DNA of 64,000 nt, from assembly GCA_948146395.1 (NCBI GenBank), contig OX411551.1, positions 61,218,154 to 61,282,153 on the forward strand, written 5' to 3'. This DNA comes from Fragum whitleyi. Lineage: Eukaryota; Mollusca; Bivalvia; Cardiida; Cardiidae. The notes beneath the pieces were generated by a model. It did no database searches. It saw only the letters and a list, made by a program, of their open reading frames with translations, and was not told the origin of the DNA. The translations under genes were made by a program, and so were the position numbers. This document shows, in pieces, positions 30,658 to 41,384 of this stretch; positions within the stretch are counted from its first letter, which is position 1, and the number at the start of each line of letters is the position of its first letter.

Positions 30658-30750
30658 ACGTCACACTCCCTTCACAATCATTCGGAACATCACTCGGCCA
30701 TTTCCGTAAACTGAAGATTGGCCGAGCGGTGTTTTCCGAAAGCCTTCACA
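30658..30750. repeat. Hairpin related to the 61350-61813 element
   Basis: ttcggaacatcactcggcca and its complement tggccgagcggtgttttccgaa flank tttccgtaaactgaag. The same sequence forms the left end of the element at 61350. Confidence 0.65.
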
Positions 30751-30998
30751 ATGTGTGATATTCCAAGTTCAATGTTTATATTAAGGCTATGAATATGTTG
30801 TAAAACTACTTAATGTCAAATAAAGTAAATGCATGTATGTATAAGATCTTGAAACAGCCACGCGTTTTAGGTGAAAACAAGACTGCAAACCTTAAAAAAA
30901 CTAGAACCAGCTCTGTAGGACTTATATAAGAACAGGTTAAACGCTTGGTAATTTTTATAACTATTTGAGGAACTTTTTCAACTTAAACACCGAATCGC

Positions 30999-31290
30999 TA
31001 ATCTAAATTCATTCACACTTTCCTGATTATGAAAATTCACCTTATCATTCAATAAAGCCTGCATAGACCAGATATCACCTGTCTGATAACATAACATAAT
31101 ATATGGCAGTCTTTTTGAGAAACAATTTGCTTAGTCTATACTTTCACCTGAACCGAGTCCTCAAAGACGACATGTATTCAAAAAATGTTGCCTCTGTCGA
31201 CAGATGACAAAGCTTCGTCAGTTGAAACTCTCCTAACCACGACCAGACAATATTGACATTTTAAGACCCTTACATATTAATTTCTATTTT
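30999..31290. repeat. Dispersed repeat related to 34160-34505
   Basis: catagaccagatatcacctg, tctgataacataacataata and agaaacaatttgc match 34190-34270. The following tctcctaaccacgaccagac, aatattgacattttaaga matches the right part of the hairpin at 34333-34501. It is an older, diverged copy. Confidence 0.6.
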
Positions 31291-31827
31291 TCTAAAAGCT
31301 ACAATTCTCTTCCATAGCGAACATCTACTAAAGATATCCCTGACTTACAAACGTGTAAGATCACATTCTAAATGACGTCTTCGTGACGTTATCTAGCGGA
31401 CGTCATCGCGGTATTTTTAGCATCCGGGCGTTTCAAAAATGGTTCTCTAAAAAATATTTCTATGTTAAACTCGGTTAAGATCAGCTTGTTGCCAAAAGAT
31501 ACTTAGAACAGATCTTATATTATGTCTTAAGGGAAAAACTTCTAAAAGACTTGTAGAATAATTAAGTGAAGTCATCTGCCGGCATTTTATATATTTTTTT
31601 TATTCATCGTTCACATTTTATTAGATTTCCGTCTTCTCTATCACGAAATGTATAACGAAGCACCATTGAAAAGATCCTCGCAAGCAGGAACCCTGAAAGT
31701 TTGCGAATCTTTCGAAATTGAACCCCCTTTCAACATGAATGCATATGCAAAGTTACATTTCTAAAACTTTTTTGAAAAGAACAAAAACGTGGACGCAGGA
31801 CCTTAGACCTGCGAGAAAGAAATCGGC

Positions 31828-31954
31828 CCTGCGTTCAGGATCACAAAACGGTGCAAACAGTTTGTCAATTATACCCCGCCTTGCACGTCGTTCACGTGCA
31901 AAGCAGGATATAATTGGAAAATTGTTTGCACCATTTTATTATCCTGAACGCAGG
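31828..31954. repeat. Palindromic element (CCTGCGTTCAGGAT ends), copy 1
   Basis: Almost perfectly symmetric 127-bp palindrome. It starts cctgcgttcaggatcacaaa and ends attatcctgaacgcagg, with attataccccgccttgcacg around the centre. Copies are at 33293-33420 and 37920-38061. Confidence 0.8.
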
Positions 31955-32379
31955 ACAGATCGAGGAAAGGGAGAAAACCAGTATTGTACTTAACAAAATG
32001 TCATCCACTTATTAATTTACTTGTTCGGTAAACATATCGGTTATGCTTTGTTTTGCCAAAAATAAATGTAATGGATGTTTTCCCCTACTAGTATATGCCA
32101 AAAATAAGTATACTTAGAATAGCAGATGTTCGAAAAAATTCAAAAGTGAAGAGAAGTCGTCCTTTAAATTGTCGACAAATCCAATTAAACAGCCGTGAAA
32201 ACGGAGTTTTGAAATATTGAACTTTCAAAGGATGTGTCTTTTATTGTTCTGTCGTTAATTTTATGGCGATAGTCCGACGCAACAAGAATAATTTAACGGG
32301 GTATTGCCAACAGATCGGAACTTGATATTATTGAAGCTGTTTTGTCATCTTTTCGTAGAAACTTTGGCTGTCTTTTTGT

Positions 32380-32761
32380 ACAGTTAAGAACATCGTGAAA
32401 TTGACACTTAGCTCAAAACCTTTCTTAAGGGTTTACTCAGCGCTCCAATTATTTCTTCCAAACACTCCAAACCATTCAATAAGCCTCCAAAATCACTAAA
32501 AAGATGTGATCAACATCTGCATTCAAATAAAAATCGTTAGAAAAAAATCCGCGATTTTCCTTACTTAATTAAATTTTGTAAGAGTCTGATTGTTTTGCGA
32601 AACATAAAAAGATATTTATAGTGCTTGTATGTATAATGTTTAAAGGGGTAGTGGTAGATAGATATCGCTAATTTTGTTAATCTCCACTTGCTCATTCCAT
32701 TTGAATTCAAATTTATTAAAATATCATTTAGTTTGGCAATTGTATTATGTTCTTAACAGTA
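32380..32761 (+). repeat. FB foldback element
   Basis: Left end acagttaagaacatcgtgaa. The right end, attatgttcttaacagt, has lost the usual TTGTCAATTTCACG. The inner core is one-sided: agatatcgctaattttgtta is present but its partner is missing. Confidence 0.7.
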
Positions 32762-33074
32762 AAACGGACTACTCTTAGCTATTAAAGAAACTTGTAGCAA
32801 ACGAAAACATCAATAATGCTACAGAGGACGTATAAATGGCTTCCTCGTTCAAAAGAAATGAAATGACACAGTTTCATCCTAAAGATATGTCAGATAATTT
32901 CAAGGAAATGTTTTTGTTTGAGAAAGAATAAACTGTTGATAGATAAATGCAATGTTAAAACACCACGCCTGCCTTTTTCGATTTCTTCTATTTTTTTTTT
33001 TTTTTTTCAGATAAATCACATTAATAATTGAAAATTGTCGTAACCTCTGGATAATAATGAATGCAATCGATTCT

Positions 33075-33275
33075 GTTACGATGTACTCTCAGGTGTGAAT
33101 TGTGTTGTCAAGTCCCTCTAAGTCCGATGATAGGAACTCCCAATTCCTCTGTGTGTGGGGTGTTGTGGGGTGTGGGAAAATTTGTTTGTTTGCACGGCAG
33201 CTCGGGATTCGAACCAATAATACTGAACTTCGAGTGATTTGAGGTCAGGCGCTCCAATGAGAGAGGCTAATGTGG
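33075..33275 (-). mobile_element. tRNA-derived SINE-like fragment, third family
   Basis: On the minus strand a tRNA-like segment (about 33275-33195) carries the B box ggttcgaatcccgagc, followed by aaacaaacaaattttccc and gaattgggagttcctatca. No target duplication recognised and no second copy in this window, so the assignment is tentative. Confidence 0.5.
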
Positions 33276-33292
33276 CTGGCGAAATTTCCTAC

Positions 33293-33420
33293 CCTGCGTT
33301 TAGGATTACCAAAAGAGGCAAACTTTCAACAAATTTTACCCCGCTTTGCACGCAGGTGTGCGTGCAAAGTGGGGTATAATTTGCAAACTATTTATACAGT
33401 ATTGTCATCCTGAACACAGA
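33293..33420. repeat. Palindromic element (CCTGCGTT ends), copy 2
   Basis: cctgcgtttaggattacc at the left and gtcatcctgaacacag at the right. The centre reads ttaccccgctttgcacgc / gcgtgcaaagtggggtataa. Confidence 0.75.
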
Positions 33421-33844
33421 GCTGTATTGGAGTTATTCATTTTAAGCTGCCCTTTAACGTTCGCAGAGACTTGCAATAAAACCGCTTATTTTGCCAGAGT
33501 TTACGATTATCATAGGACCATTGCGTCTGTAATTTTATTGGGGATTATTTCATTAGAATGGAACACGCATATGAAGTCTCAGCAATTAAGCAATTTAAGA
33601 ACTCTATTTCTTGTTTAAAACCTAATAACCGAAGCAGTTCGCTAAACAATAAAAACATTTCTATAACCTTGTCAAAAACAAAAAATTCCATTTGGCGTGC
33701 GTCAGTAAGAAAGGAAAGGTGGAGAAATTAATACATGCATAATATAGGCCTATACTGTATGTTTGCTCATTGTCCATTTTTATCCCTAACAAACGTTAAG
33801 AAGTATATACAGCTAGGAATAACGTGAAATTAGAAAATTTATTG

Positions 33845-34260
33845 ATTTCATTGAGGTGTTTAACTAAAAACCTAATCTAACTTTGTGAATTCGCAAAGCA
33901 GATTCATACATGAGTGTGGTTAGGTTTTTAGTTTCACACCTCTTTGAAATCTACAAATATAATTTTCACATGTTATGATTTATTACCACGCAGCAAAAAT
34001 GTAAAGATTTGTCAGTAAAGAAACATATTTCTTACTTAAATACGTTTTGCAGAAGCTTACAAAACAGCTGATTACTCAAAATTTGTTTCATTTGGGTTAT
34101 AAAACCAATTTTCAGCCAATCTGAACGCACCAGTGTTGATGGAAAATTTAAAATTAAACTATTGCTGAAAAACGTTATTCATCATGCAATGAAGCCTGTA
34201 TTGACCTGATATCGCCTGTCTGATAACATAACATGATATCAGGTAGTCTATTTTTAGAAA
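33845..34260 (+). repeat. Dispersed repeat with palindromic head, copy 2
   Basis: The palindrome gaggtgtttaactaaaaacc / ggtttttagtttcacacctc (33854-33942) is followed by aaacagctgattactcaaaa, aaaccaattttcagccaatc and ctgtctgataacataacatg. Same order as 29720-30060, and its end matches 31010-31130. Confidence 0.65.
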
Positions 34261-34332
34261 CAATTTGCATACATTTTCACCCGAATTTCTTTGTTTTAGG
34301 TTTAATTATATTAAAGCGCTAAAAGATGATTG

Positions 34333-34501
34333 CATGAATATAGAGAAAAATATGTTAGTGTCTTAAAATATCAATGTTATCTGATCTCGGCTATGAGAAA
34401 TTATCATGCCTCGGCAAAGCCTCGTCATGATAAATTCTCCCAACCTCGACCAGATAACATTGATATTTTAAGACACTAACATATTTTTCTCTATATTCAT
34501 G
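34333..34501. repeat. Foldback hairpin with perfect 51-bp arms
   Basis: 34333-34383 is the exact reverse complement of 34451-34501 over all 51 bases (start catgaatatagagaaaaata). The 67-bp centre is itself an imperfect inverted repeat (aattatcatgcctcgg / cctcgtcatgataaatt). Related but decayed copies: 22030-22130, 26495-26645 and 31180-31280. Confidence 0.9.
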
Positions 34502-34926
34502 TTATTATCATCGTAATATTGCCTTTTATAATATGACCTACGTCACGGGAGTAAAATAAACACATTGAATAAATCGACGCTACTTTGTTGCTCTGTCAAT
34601 CTTTCTTGTTAACGTTTTTTAATCCTCCAGGACAAGGTGTCTAAACTTTATTAAACTTGTTGAAATGTTCATTGGATGATGATACCTAAATTCATAGAAA
34701 ATTATGAATTATTACTCAATATTATCTCTGACTGACATGCACTTACGATAAAAATTATTTAAAGCAAACAATGTTTTCTTGGGAAATTGGCTTAGTTTGG
34801 TGTCGAGTCAATTTTATTGTCTAATAACCTGTCATTTCAAAAAGGGCTCGCGATACGTTTATGAAAGGCTGTACCCTCGAAATCCGACCGCGGTAAGCTC
34901 CAACAGTAACCAACAGTATCCAGGAT

Positions 34927-35368
34927 ACAGTTAGTTACATCGTGAAATTGACATTCACCTCAATCAAAACCATTCTAACTCGCTCACTCAGCGCTCAAAT
35001 CATTCATTCCAAACACTAACTCAAACCATTCAAAAACGCTCAAACCCATTGAAAAATATAGAATCAACAACGTCATTCAAAATGAATTTGGATAGAGAAA
35101 AATCGAGATTTCACTTACATTATTCAATTGTAAGCGCCTCATAGGTTCTTGAAGAAATAGAAAGCTATGCACAGAACTTGTATGTATTTTTTTTTATTAA
35201 AGGGAGGTAATATACATCGCTAATTTTGTTCATCCTGAACAAAATTTGCGATATAGGATTACCTCTCGTTAAATTCACTCAAAACTCGCTCCTCACACTC
35301 ATTCAAGTTCATACCTAAATTATTGCGAAATCATTCACCTTGTCAATTTCACGATGTTGTTCACTGTA
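34927..35368 (+). repeat. FB foldback element, well-preserved copy
   Basis: About 440 bp. Left end acagttagttacatcgtgaa, right end caatttcacgatgttgttcactgt. The inner palindrome (about 35200-35272) pairs gggaggtaatatacatcgc with gcgatataggattacctct around aattttgttcatcctgaac. A good reference copy of the family. Confidence 0.88.
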
Positions 35369-35439
35369 GGATTCCATAATTGAACACAACGAAACAACAG
35401 TGGTTGAAATATCATCGCAATTAAAATCGTGAGAAGCAT

Positions 35440-35716
35440 AAATTGTTTGTTTGAATGGGTTTTACGCCGCTTTCAACAATTTCGCAGTAATATCGCGGCG
35501 GCCAGAGCACCTAACAATGGATTCCTGGTATTTCTTTCACCTGTACTACTATTTCACCCTTTCCTAGCCTTCGACTCCTATCTCACATAAGTTAACGATT
35601 ATCTACCCATTGGTGAGAGACAAATGTCGAAAAGGATATTTGCCGCCACCGGGGATCGAACCCACGATTTCCAGATTGGAAGTCTTATGCCTAACCAACT
35701 GCGCTATGGTGGCGGC
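35440..35716 (-). mobile_element. Full-length tRNA-SINE with 12-bp target duplication
   Basis: The tRNA-like head (about 35716-35645, minus) has A box tagcgcagttggttaggca and B box gggttcgatcccc. The tail ends gcggcgtaaaacccattcaa. CGTGAGAAGCAT is duplicated at 35428-35439 and 35717-35728. It lies about 260 bp 3' of the neuropeptide stop codon, in the same orientation as that gene. Confidence 0.92.
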
Positions 35717-35977
35717 CGTGAGAAGCATTAAATATTCAATGTAAAAGCTGGGACAGGTGATTAGATTTAAATTATACAGGTTTAGACAAAATGAAACAAA
35801 GGGAATAATTATCTACATTTAATTTTCAATTATGATTTCAAAGGCATTATAGGAATATCGTTATTAATACGCTTCTGTATCGGTCCCTTATATTTTGTTG
35901 GAAAAAATAGCTGTCTCATATATTATTTGAATAATTCATCATTTTTAAATGTGTTCGCAGAACAAAAAAATAATTTG

Positions 35978-37488
35978 TTAGTGAGTCCGAGAAATTTGAC
36001 TGGATTCAAATTGTTCTGAATTTAATGTATTTTTGTCATCTTTTATGTCACCAACTAAAATATCCGTGTTATCATTGATTTCAGAATTAAAGTCTCGTTT
36101 TCCATAGGTTGATTGCCATGCGGGTATCCGTTTTCCATATGTAGATTGCCATGCGGGTATTCGTTTTCCATAGGTTGCCGACCATGGAGCTCGTTTGCCA
36201 TATGTCACACCCCAAGCTGCTTTCTTGCCGTATGTTGCACCCCAAAGTGCTGGTCGCTTTCCATATGTAACGCCCCATGATATTGAACGTTTATTCATCA
36301 TGTTCGAATCTTGAACACCTTGTCCATAAAATGGGTCTAAAATTTCATCGCGCTTACCATATGTGACACCCCAAGCAGGCGCCCGTTTTCCGTATGTTAC
36401 TCCCCAAGCAGGTGCCCTTTTTCCGTATGTTACACCCCAAGCTGGGGCTCTTTTGCCGTATGTAGCACTCCAGGCTGGTGCTCTCTTGCCGTAAGTTGCA
36501 CTCCAAGCTGGAGCTCTCTTACCATCAACTGCATTCCATGCCGGAGCTCGTTTGCCGTAAGTGGCGCTCCATGCCGGTCGTTTACCATAGATAGCATTCC
36601 AAGCCGGAGCCCGTTTTCCGTACGTCGCACTCCAAGCAGGTGCTCGTTTTCCATATATCGCATTCCAAGCCGGGGCCCGTTTTCCGTATGTCGCGCTCCA
36701 GGCAGGTGCGCGTTTCCCATATGTTGCACTCCATGGGGCCCGTTTTCCATATGTCGCAGTCCACGCAGGTGCTCTTTTTCCATAGATAGCATTCAAAGCA
36801 GGTGCCCGTTTTCCGTAGGTTGCACTCCACGCTGGGGCTCTTTTACCATAAAGAGCTTGCCATTCGCTTGCACGTTTACTATAATCGTCCATTAAATCGA
36901 AATTTCTTTTTCCATAGAATGCTTGCCAAGCAGATGAACGTTTTTTGTCTTCAGGTATTAAATCAGGACTTTCTCCATGCAAATTGTCTTGACCTAATTG
37001 TTGAGTACCATCATCATTTAGAGGCGTTGATTCATCAATATATCTACTGTCATTGATCGAGTAACTATTTTCATCTCTAATTAGATCGTTTAAATCAATT
37101 TCCTCGCCATGTTCGGTGAGGTTTTCCTCGCCCAAGTCGATGTTATCAAATACATTATCATCCATTTTGTCATAACTTGACAATAAAGATCCATCGGGTC
37201 CTATTTCACTCGATTTATCGTTCACATTATATGACTGTAAATGGTCAAAGGATGGATAAAGTCCCTGCAATGCTACACTCGGGTTATTGTCATATTTATT
37301 ACCACCATTTTTATCGTTTCCTTTTTGGTTATTTAAATAATCACTTGAAAGGCTTGTGCCTGATGGTCCATTCTCGGATCGTTTGCCATAGTATACGGAC
37401 CAGCCTGGTAAACGTTTAAACGGCACTCCTCGTTTGTTTAAAACGTTTTCTGTCTTTGAAATACTAACCCCGGTGTCAGGCACTATTT
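35978..37488 (-). CDS. Multi-copy Tyr-amide neuropeptide precursor, 3' exon
   Basis: An uninterrupted 503-codon frame ends in TAA at 35980-35978. The exon begins at 37488 after the acceptor tttcatttccag. There is no ATG: the frame enters as (x)IVPDTGVSISK, so the signal peptide must be on an upstream exon not identified here. Numbering residues from the GTG at 37483: 24-35 hold KR-LPGWSVYY-GKR, 36-182 an acidic spacer, and 183-463 a repeat domain (36937-36095) of 10-11-residue units. I count 23 peptides ending Tyr before the amidation/cleavage signal GKR or GKK. Main types are APAWSATY, APAWNAIY, APAWGVTY, APWSATY, PAWSATY and IPAWQSTY, with single forms SSAWQAFY, ASEWQALY, SISWGVTY, PALWGATY and AAWGVTY. 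Expected processing is prohormone convertase cleavage, then C-terminal amidation, giving W-x3-Y-amides. Two decayed units occur: APAWNAVD-GKR, and APALNAIY, where Trp is lost. The C-terminal 38 residues are acidic. I do not recognise a named family; it is distinct from APGWamide despite the similar start. Confidence 0.9.
36095..36937 (-). repeat. Tandem ~33-bp coding repeats of the neuropeptide gene
   Basis: About two dozen units of mostly 33 bp encode one peptide plus GKR each. Length variants are multiples of three (30 bp for APWSATYGKR and PAWSATYGKR), so the frame is kept throughout. Three consecutive units encode APAWGVTY, and two encode IPAWQSTY, which indicates recent unit duplication. 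A non-repeat spacer (DEILDPFYGQGVQDSNMMNKR, two parts) separates the two blocks at about residues 379-399. Confidence 0.93.
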
Positions 37489-37559
37489 CTGGAAATGAAA
37501 ATGAGGGTATTAATTAATTTTTTATTAATTTTGAGCCTCGTTGAAATAAATGAAAATCT

Positions 37560-37900
37560 CTAAATTGTCAAAAAGGATTAAATTTTGTTCAAGAGGAGCA
37601 AAATTTGCGATATCTATTACCTTCCTTTCATAGAATATGTATACAATTTCTATATATAGCTTCCTATTTCCTCAAGAACCAATCAGACTCTTTCAATTTC
37701 AATCATCTCAGTGAAATCGTGATTTCTTTCAATTTTCATGCTTATTGAATGTAGCTATTAATTTTATTTTATTAAATCATTTTGGAGCGTCCCTGAGTGG
37801 TTTGAGTGAGTGTTCGGAAAGAACGAATGGGGCGCTGAGTGAGCGATTTAGAATGGTTTTGATTGAGATTAATGCCAATTTCACGAAGTAACTAACTGTA
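37560..37900 (-). repeat. FB foldback element, left end missing
   Basis: Right end ccaatttcacgaagtaactaactgt is present. The left side begins inside the core (attttgttcaagaggagcaaaatttgcgat). It lies directly upstream of the neuropeptide exon, within its 5' intron. Confidence 0.7.
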
Positions 37901-37919
37901 ACAGAATTGCAGCAATGTA

Positions 37920-38061
37920 TCCTGTGTTCATCCCTAAGTTCAAGATTACAAAACGATGCAAACTATTTGCAAATTTTACCCCGCTTTGCATATGCACTTG
38001 CGTACAAAGCGGGGTATAATTCGCAAACAGTTTTCATGTTTTGTCTTAAATACAAGACAGG
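37920..38061. repeat. Palindromic element (CCTGCGTT family), copy 3
   Basis: cctgtgttcatccctaag at the left, aagacagg at the right. The centre reads ttaccccgctttgcatatgc / cgtacaaagcggggtataat. The outer arms are more diverged than in copies 1 and 2. Confidence 0.7.
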
Positions 38062-38289
38062 ATAACGATTTACAAGAGGGCGAATGAAGTAAGAAACATA
38101 CATCGGTTACATTCTGAAATGACGGGTATCATTTCCAGGTCGCTCGCTACACAAGTCTATTTTCTGTGGTAAAATTTTTCTGAATGTGTGTTCAATGGCC
38201 ATTTTACTTCTTTTCTTGCATGTTTTTATTTATCCTGCTAAAAATGAATTTTAACAAAATTATCAATTTCTAACAGTAAACATGCATGG

Positions 38290-38686
38290 TACAGTTAGTT
38301 ACATCGTGAAATTGACATTTACCTCAATCAAAACATTCTAAATCATTCGCTCAACGCTCCATTCATTCATTCCAAACACTCACTAAAGCCACTCAAAATC
38401 GTTCCAAACTCACTGCAAAATATAGAATCAACAATGTCATTCAAAATAAATAAAGTTTTAAAAAATCGCGATTTCACTGACAAAATTAAATTGTAAGCGT
38501 CTGGGGGTTCTTTGAGAAAAAGAAAGCTATTTATAGAACTGTATGCATATCTTATTAAAGGGAGGTAATCAATAAGGCTAATTTTGTTCATCCTAACCAA
38601 AATTTGCGATATTGGTTTTCCTCCCATTAAATTCATTCACAACTTGCTCCACACACTCATTAAATTTCACTCCAAAATCATTCACC
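38290..38686 (+). repeat. FB foldback element, right end lost
   Basis: Left end acagttagttacatcgtgaa. Inner palindrome gggaggtaatcaataaggc / gcgatattggttttcctccc. It stops at caaaatcattcaccta, short of the TTGTCAATTTCACG terminus. Confidence 0.8.
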
Positions 38687-38875
38687 TAAGTACTGAGCGC
38701 TTATTGTCGGCTAAGAGCAGACAGCAGTCTTTGTCTGTATTGGCTGATTTTAGTCTATTTAATGGCTGCCAAAGCTGTCTTGAACAGCGCGAGAAATATG
38801 AAGCAAACAATATTGATATAGCCCTTTCCATGCCGTTCACGGTATAATTTTGCTGTTCATAAAACTTAGGCAGTT

Positions 38876-39316
38876 ACAGTTAGTTACATCGTGAAATTGA
38901 CATTCATCTCAATCAAAGCCATTCTAAATCGCTCACTCTGCGCTCCATTCACTCATTCAAAACACTCACTCAAACCATTAAAAAACGCTCCAAACTCACT
39001 GAAAAACATTTAACATCAACTTCGTTTTAAATAAAAAATAGCTGGGAAAAATAATCGGGATTTCATTGAATTAATTGAAATCGTAAGCGTCTTGTTAGAT
39101 CTTGAAGAAATAGGCCGCTATTTATAGAACATAAATGCAGAATTTTTAAAGGGAATTAATTAATATCGCTAATTTTGTTCATCCTTATCAAAATTTGCGA
39201 TATTAGATTACCTCCCATTAAATTCACTCAAAACTCGCTCCACAAACTCATTCAATTTCATTCCAAAATCATTCCATAATTATTCATCTTGTCAATTTCA
39301 CGATGTTCTTAACTGT
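38876..39316 (+). repeat. FB foldback element, full length
   Basis: acagttagttacatcgtgaa to gtcaatttcacgatgttcttaactgt. Inner core gggaattaattaatatcgct / gcgatattagattacctccc. Confidence 0.87.
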
Positions 39317-39372
39317 AGTGTAGACTAAAATCAGCCTGCACATACATGCAGTCTGATCTTAGCTTATACGAT

Positions 39373-39807
39373 ACAAAACATCGTGAAATTAACATTGATC
39401 TCGATCAGACCAATTCTTAATCGCTCACTCAGCACTCCATTCATTCATTCCAAACACTCACTCAAACCATTTAAAAATATTCCAAAATCACTAAAAAAAA
39501 TATACAACCAACAGCTTAATTCAAAATAAATATAAATATAAGAAAATCGCGATTTCACTGACATAATTGAAATTGTAAGGGTTTGATGGGTTCCTGAAGA
39601 ACTAGATAGCTTTTTATAGACATTGTGTGCATATTTTATTAAAGGGAGGTTATAAACATCGCTTTTTTTGTTCACCCTGAACAAAATAAGCGATGTTTGA
39701 TTACCTCCCTTTAATTCACTCAAAATTCGCTCCACACACTCATTCAATTTCATTCCAAAATCATTCAAAATCGTTCATCTTGTCAATTTCACGATGTTGT
39801 TAACTGC
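39373..39807 (+). repeat. FB foldback element, full length (GATCTCGATCAG subtype)
   Basis: Left part reads acattgatctcgatcagacc rather than acattcacctcaatcaaaac, marking a second subfamily that is also seen at 43113, 47038 and 48807 (minus). Right end caatttcacgatgttgttaactg. Confidence 0.87.
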
Positions 39808-39828
39808 ACTGTCTGTTTCCTACTAAAT

Positions 39829-40066
39829 GAGCCAGTGCATGACATTTCCAACAATTTGACATTTCTTTGAGTTGCAAATATTTAGCAGCTTAGACAGTTA
39901 CATATTGCAATTAAAAGAATGCCCGTCAGTCTACTGCTACTTTGAGACCTTATCTACCCATAAAGCACAAAGTAAAGATCCTAGACAGACTGTGCGGATG
40001 CACAGACTGGCCAGAGTCTGTGCTTTGTGCACATTTGAAATTGTTGGAAATGTCATGCACAGGCTC
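39829..40066. repeat. TIR element with GTGCATGACATTTCC ends, best copy
   Basis: gagccagtgcatgacatttcc / ggaaatgtcatgcacaggctc ends. Inner inverted pair agcacaaagtaaagatccta / gccagagtctgtgctttgtgc. It sits 21 bp after an FB copy. Other copies are at 10724 and 63813. Confidence 0.8.
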
Positions 40067-40957
40067 AAATCATTGTCGGAAATACTCGAGACAGACAGGT
40101 TGGGATGATCGGGAGAGTTGACAAATTCTTTGAATCAAAATTTTGTTTAAAAATGATAAGGTTTAATTTTTCTGTGCCTAGGGATCTAGGGATCATCAAA
40201 ACTTAACTTGATTATAGTAAATCACAAGGTGTGAAAAGAGAACCATACATTATTTAGGCTTTTGATAAAGTTTCATTCCCTAATGAAACCCGACTTTTCT
40301 TAAAAGTTTTGTTTTTGTTTTTTTGTTTTTTTTTTGTTTTTTTTTTTAAATTACTGCAAAGCTTTTAGCGTAACATTAGATATTCTTCCAGCGAATATAA
40401 TGCAATTCTTAGACCCCTGGCGAAGGCAAAATCTTTTCTAAAATTTTCACATGTAGACAGTTGGTAATCAGTTAATTCCATAATTCCATGAAAAGAAAAT
40501 AGAAAATGTATTTTTGCGCAAAAAGGTAGTTTTATAAAGACAGATGTACTAACCTACTGATGATATATGTAATTTAATGTTTCCCCAATTCACGAGAACA
40601 ATTACGTTTTTGTTGTTGTTGTGGTTGTTGTTGTGATTTTAGTTTTTGTTGTTGTTGTTTGTTCTTTTTATTATTAATATTTAATTTTTATTAATCTTTT
40701 TTTCGTTATAAAAAAAGAAACCAATTCTTCCGTCTGTCAAGAAAAACAGCAATCCTTTATACAATGGTGCCTTTCATGAGAAAATGGACCGTTTTGAAGT
40801 CAATCAAAGTATTGTTTGTGACCGTTAGAGGTTAATCAAATATTACATCACTAACTGATTAATGTATAAATCCAGGATGGTCATTCTAGATTTTCGGCAA
40901 CGTTTCGGAAGTCATAGACTTTAACAGAGGTAATCGAGGTTTTCTAATGAGTTGTTT
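40067..40957. other. Spacer with T- and GTT-rich tracts and a MITE fragment
   Basis: Poly-T at 40310-40350 and (GTT)n around 40608-40660. At about 40903-40950, aacgtttcggaagtcatagac, aggtaatcgaggttttctaatg is a fragment of the MITE family at 160-320. No exon seen. Confidence 0.5.
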
Positions 40958-41384
40958 ACAGTTTTAAACAACATCGTGAAATTGACAAGGTGAATGATTT
41001 TGGAATGATTTAGGAATGAAATCAAATGAGTGTGTGGAGCGAGTTTTGAGTGAATTTAATGGGAGGTAATTCAATTATCGCAAATTTTGATCATGATGAA
41101 CAAAATTTTTGCGATATTGATTACCTCCCTTTGATAAAAAATGCATTCAAGTTCTATACATAGCTTCCTATTTCTTCAAGAACCTATGAGACGCTAACAA
41201 TTTGAATTGTGTCAGTGAAATCGCGATTTTTCTCTATCAAAATTTATTTTGAATGACGTTTTTGATTCTATGTTTTTCTATGGGCTTGAGCGTTTTTGAA
41301 TGATTTGACTGAGTGTTTCGAATGAATGATAAGAGCGCTGCGTGAGCGATTTAGAATATCAATTTCACGATGTAACTAACTGTA
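40958..41384 (-). repeat. FB foldback element, full length
   Basis: Starts acagttttaaacaacatcgtg, then aaattgacaaggtgaatgat. Ends caatttcacgatgtaactaactgt. Core gggaggtaattcaattatcgc / gcgatattgattacctccc. Confidence 0.87.

Noticed and set aside
36430..36830. Overlapping minus-strand open frames in the neuropeptide exon
   Set aside because: They are alternative frames through the 33-bp coding repeat; only the 503-codon frame shows regular cleavage and amidation signals.
38367..38847. Open frames of ~90 codons on both strands
   Set aside because: They run through an FB foldback copy and its edge; the sequence is repeated elsewhere with stops.
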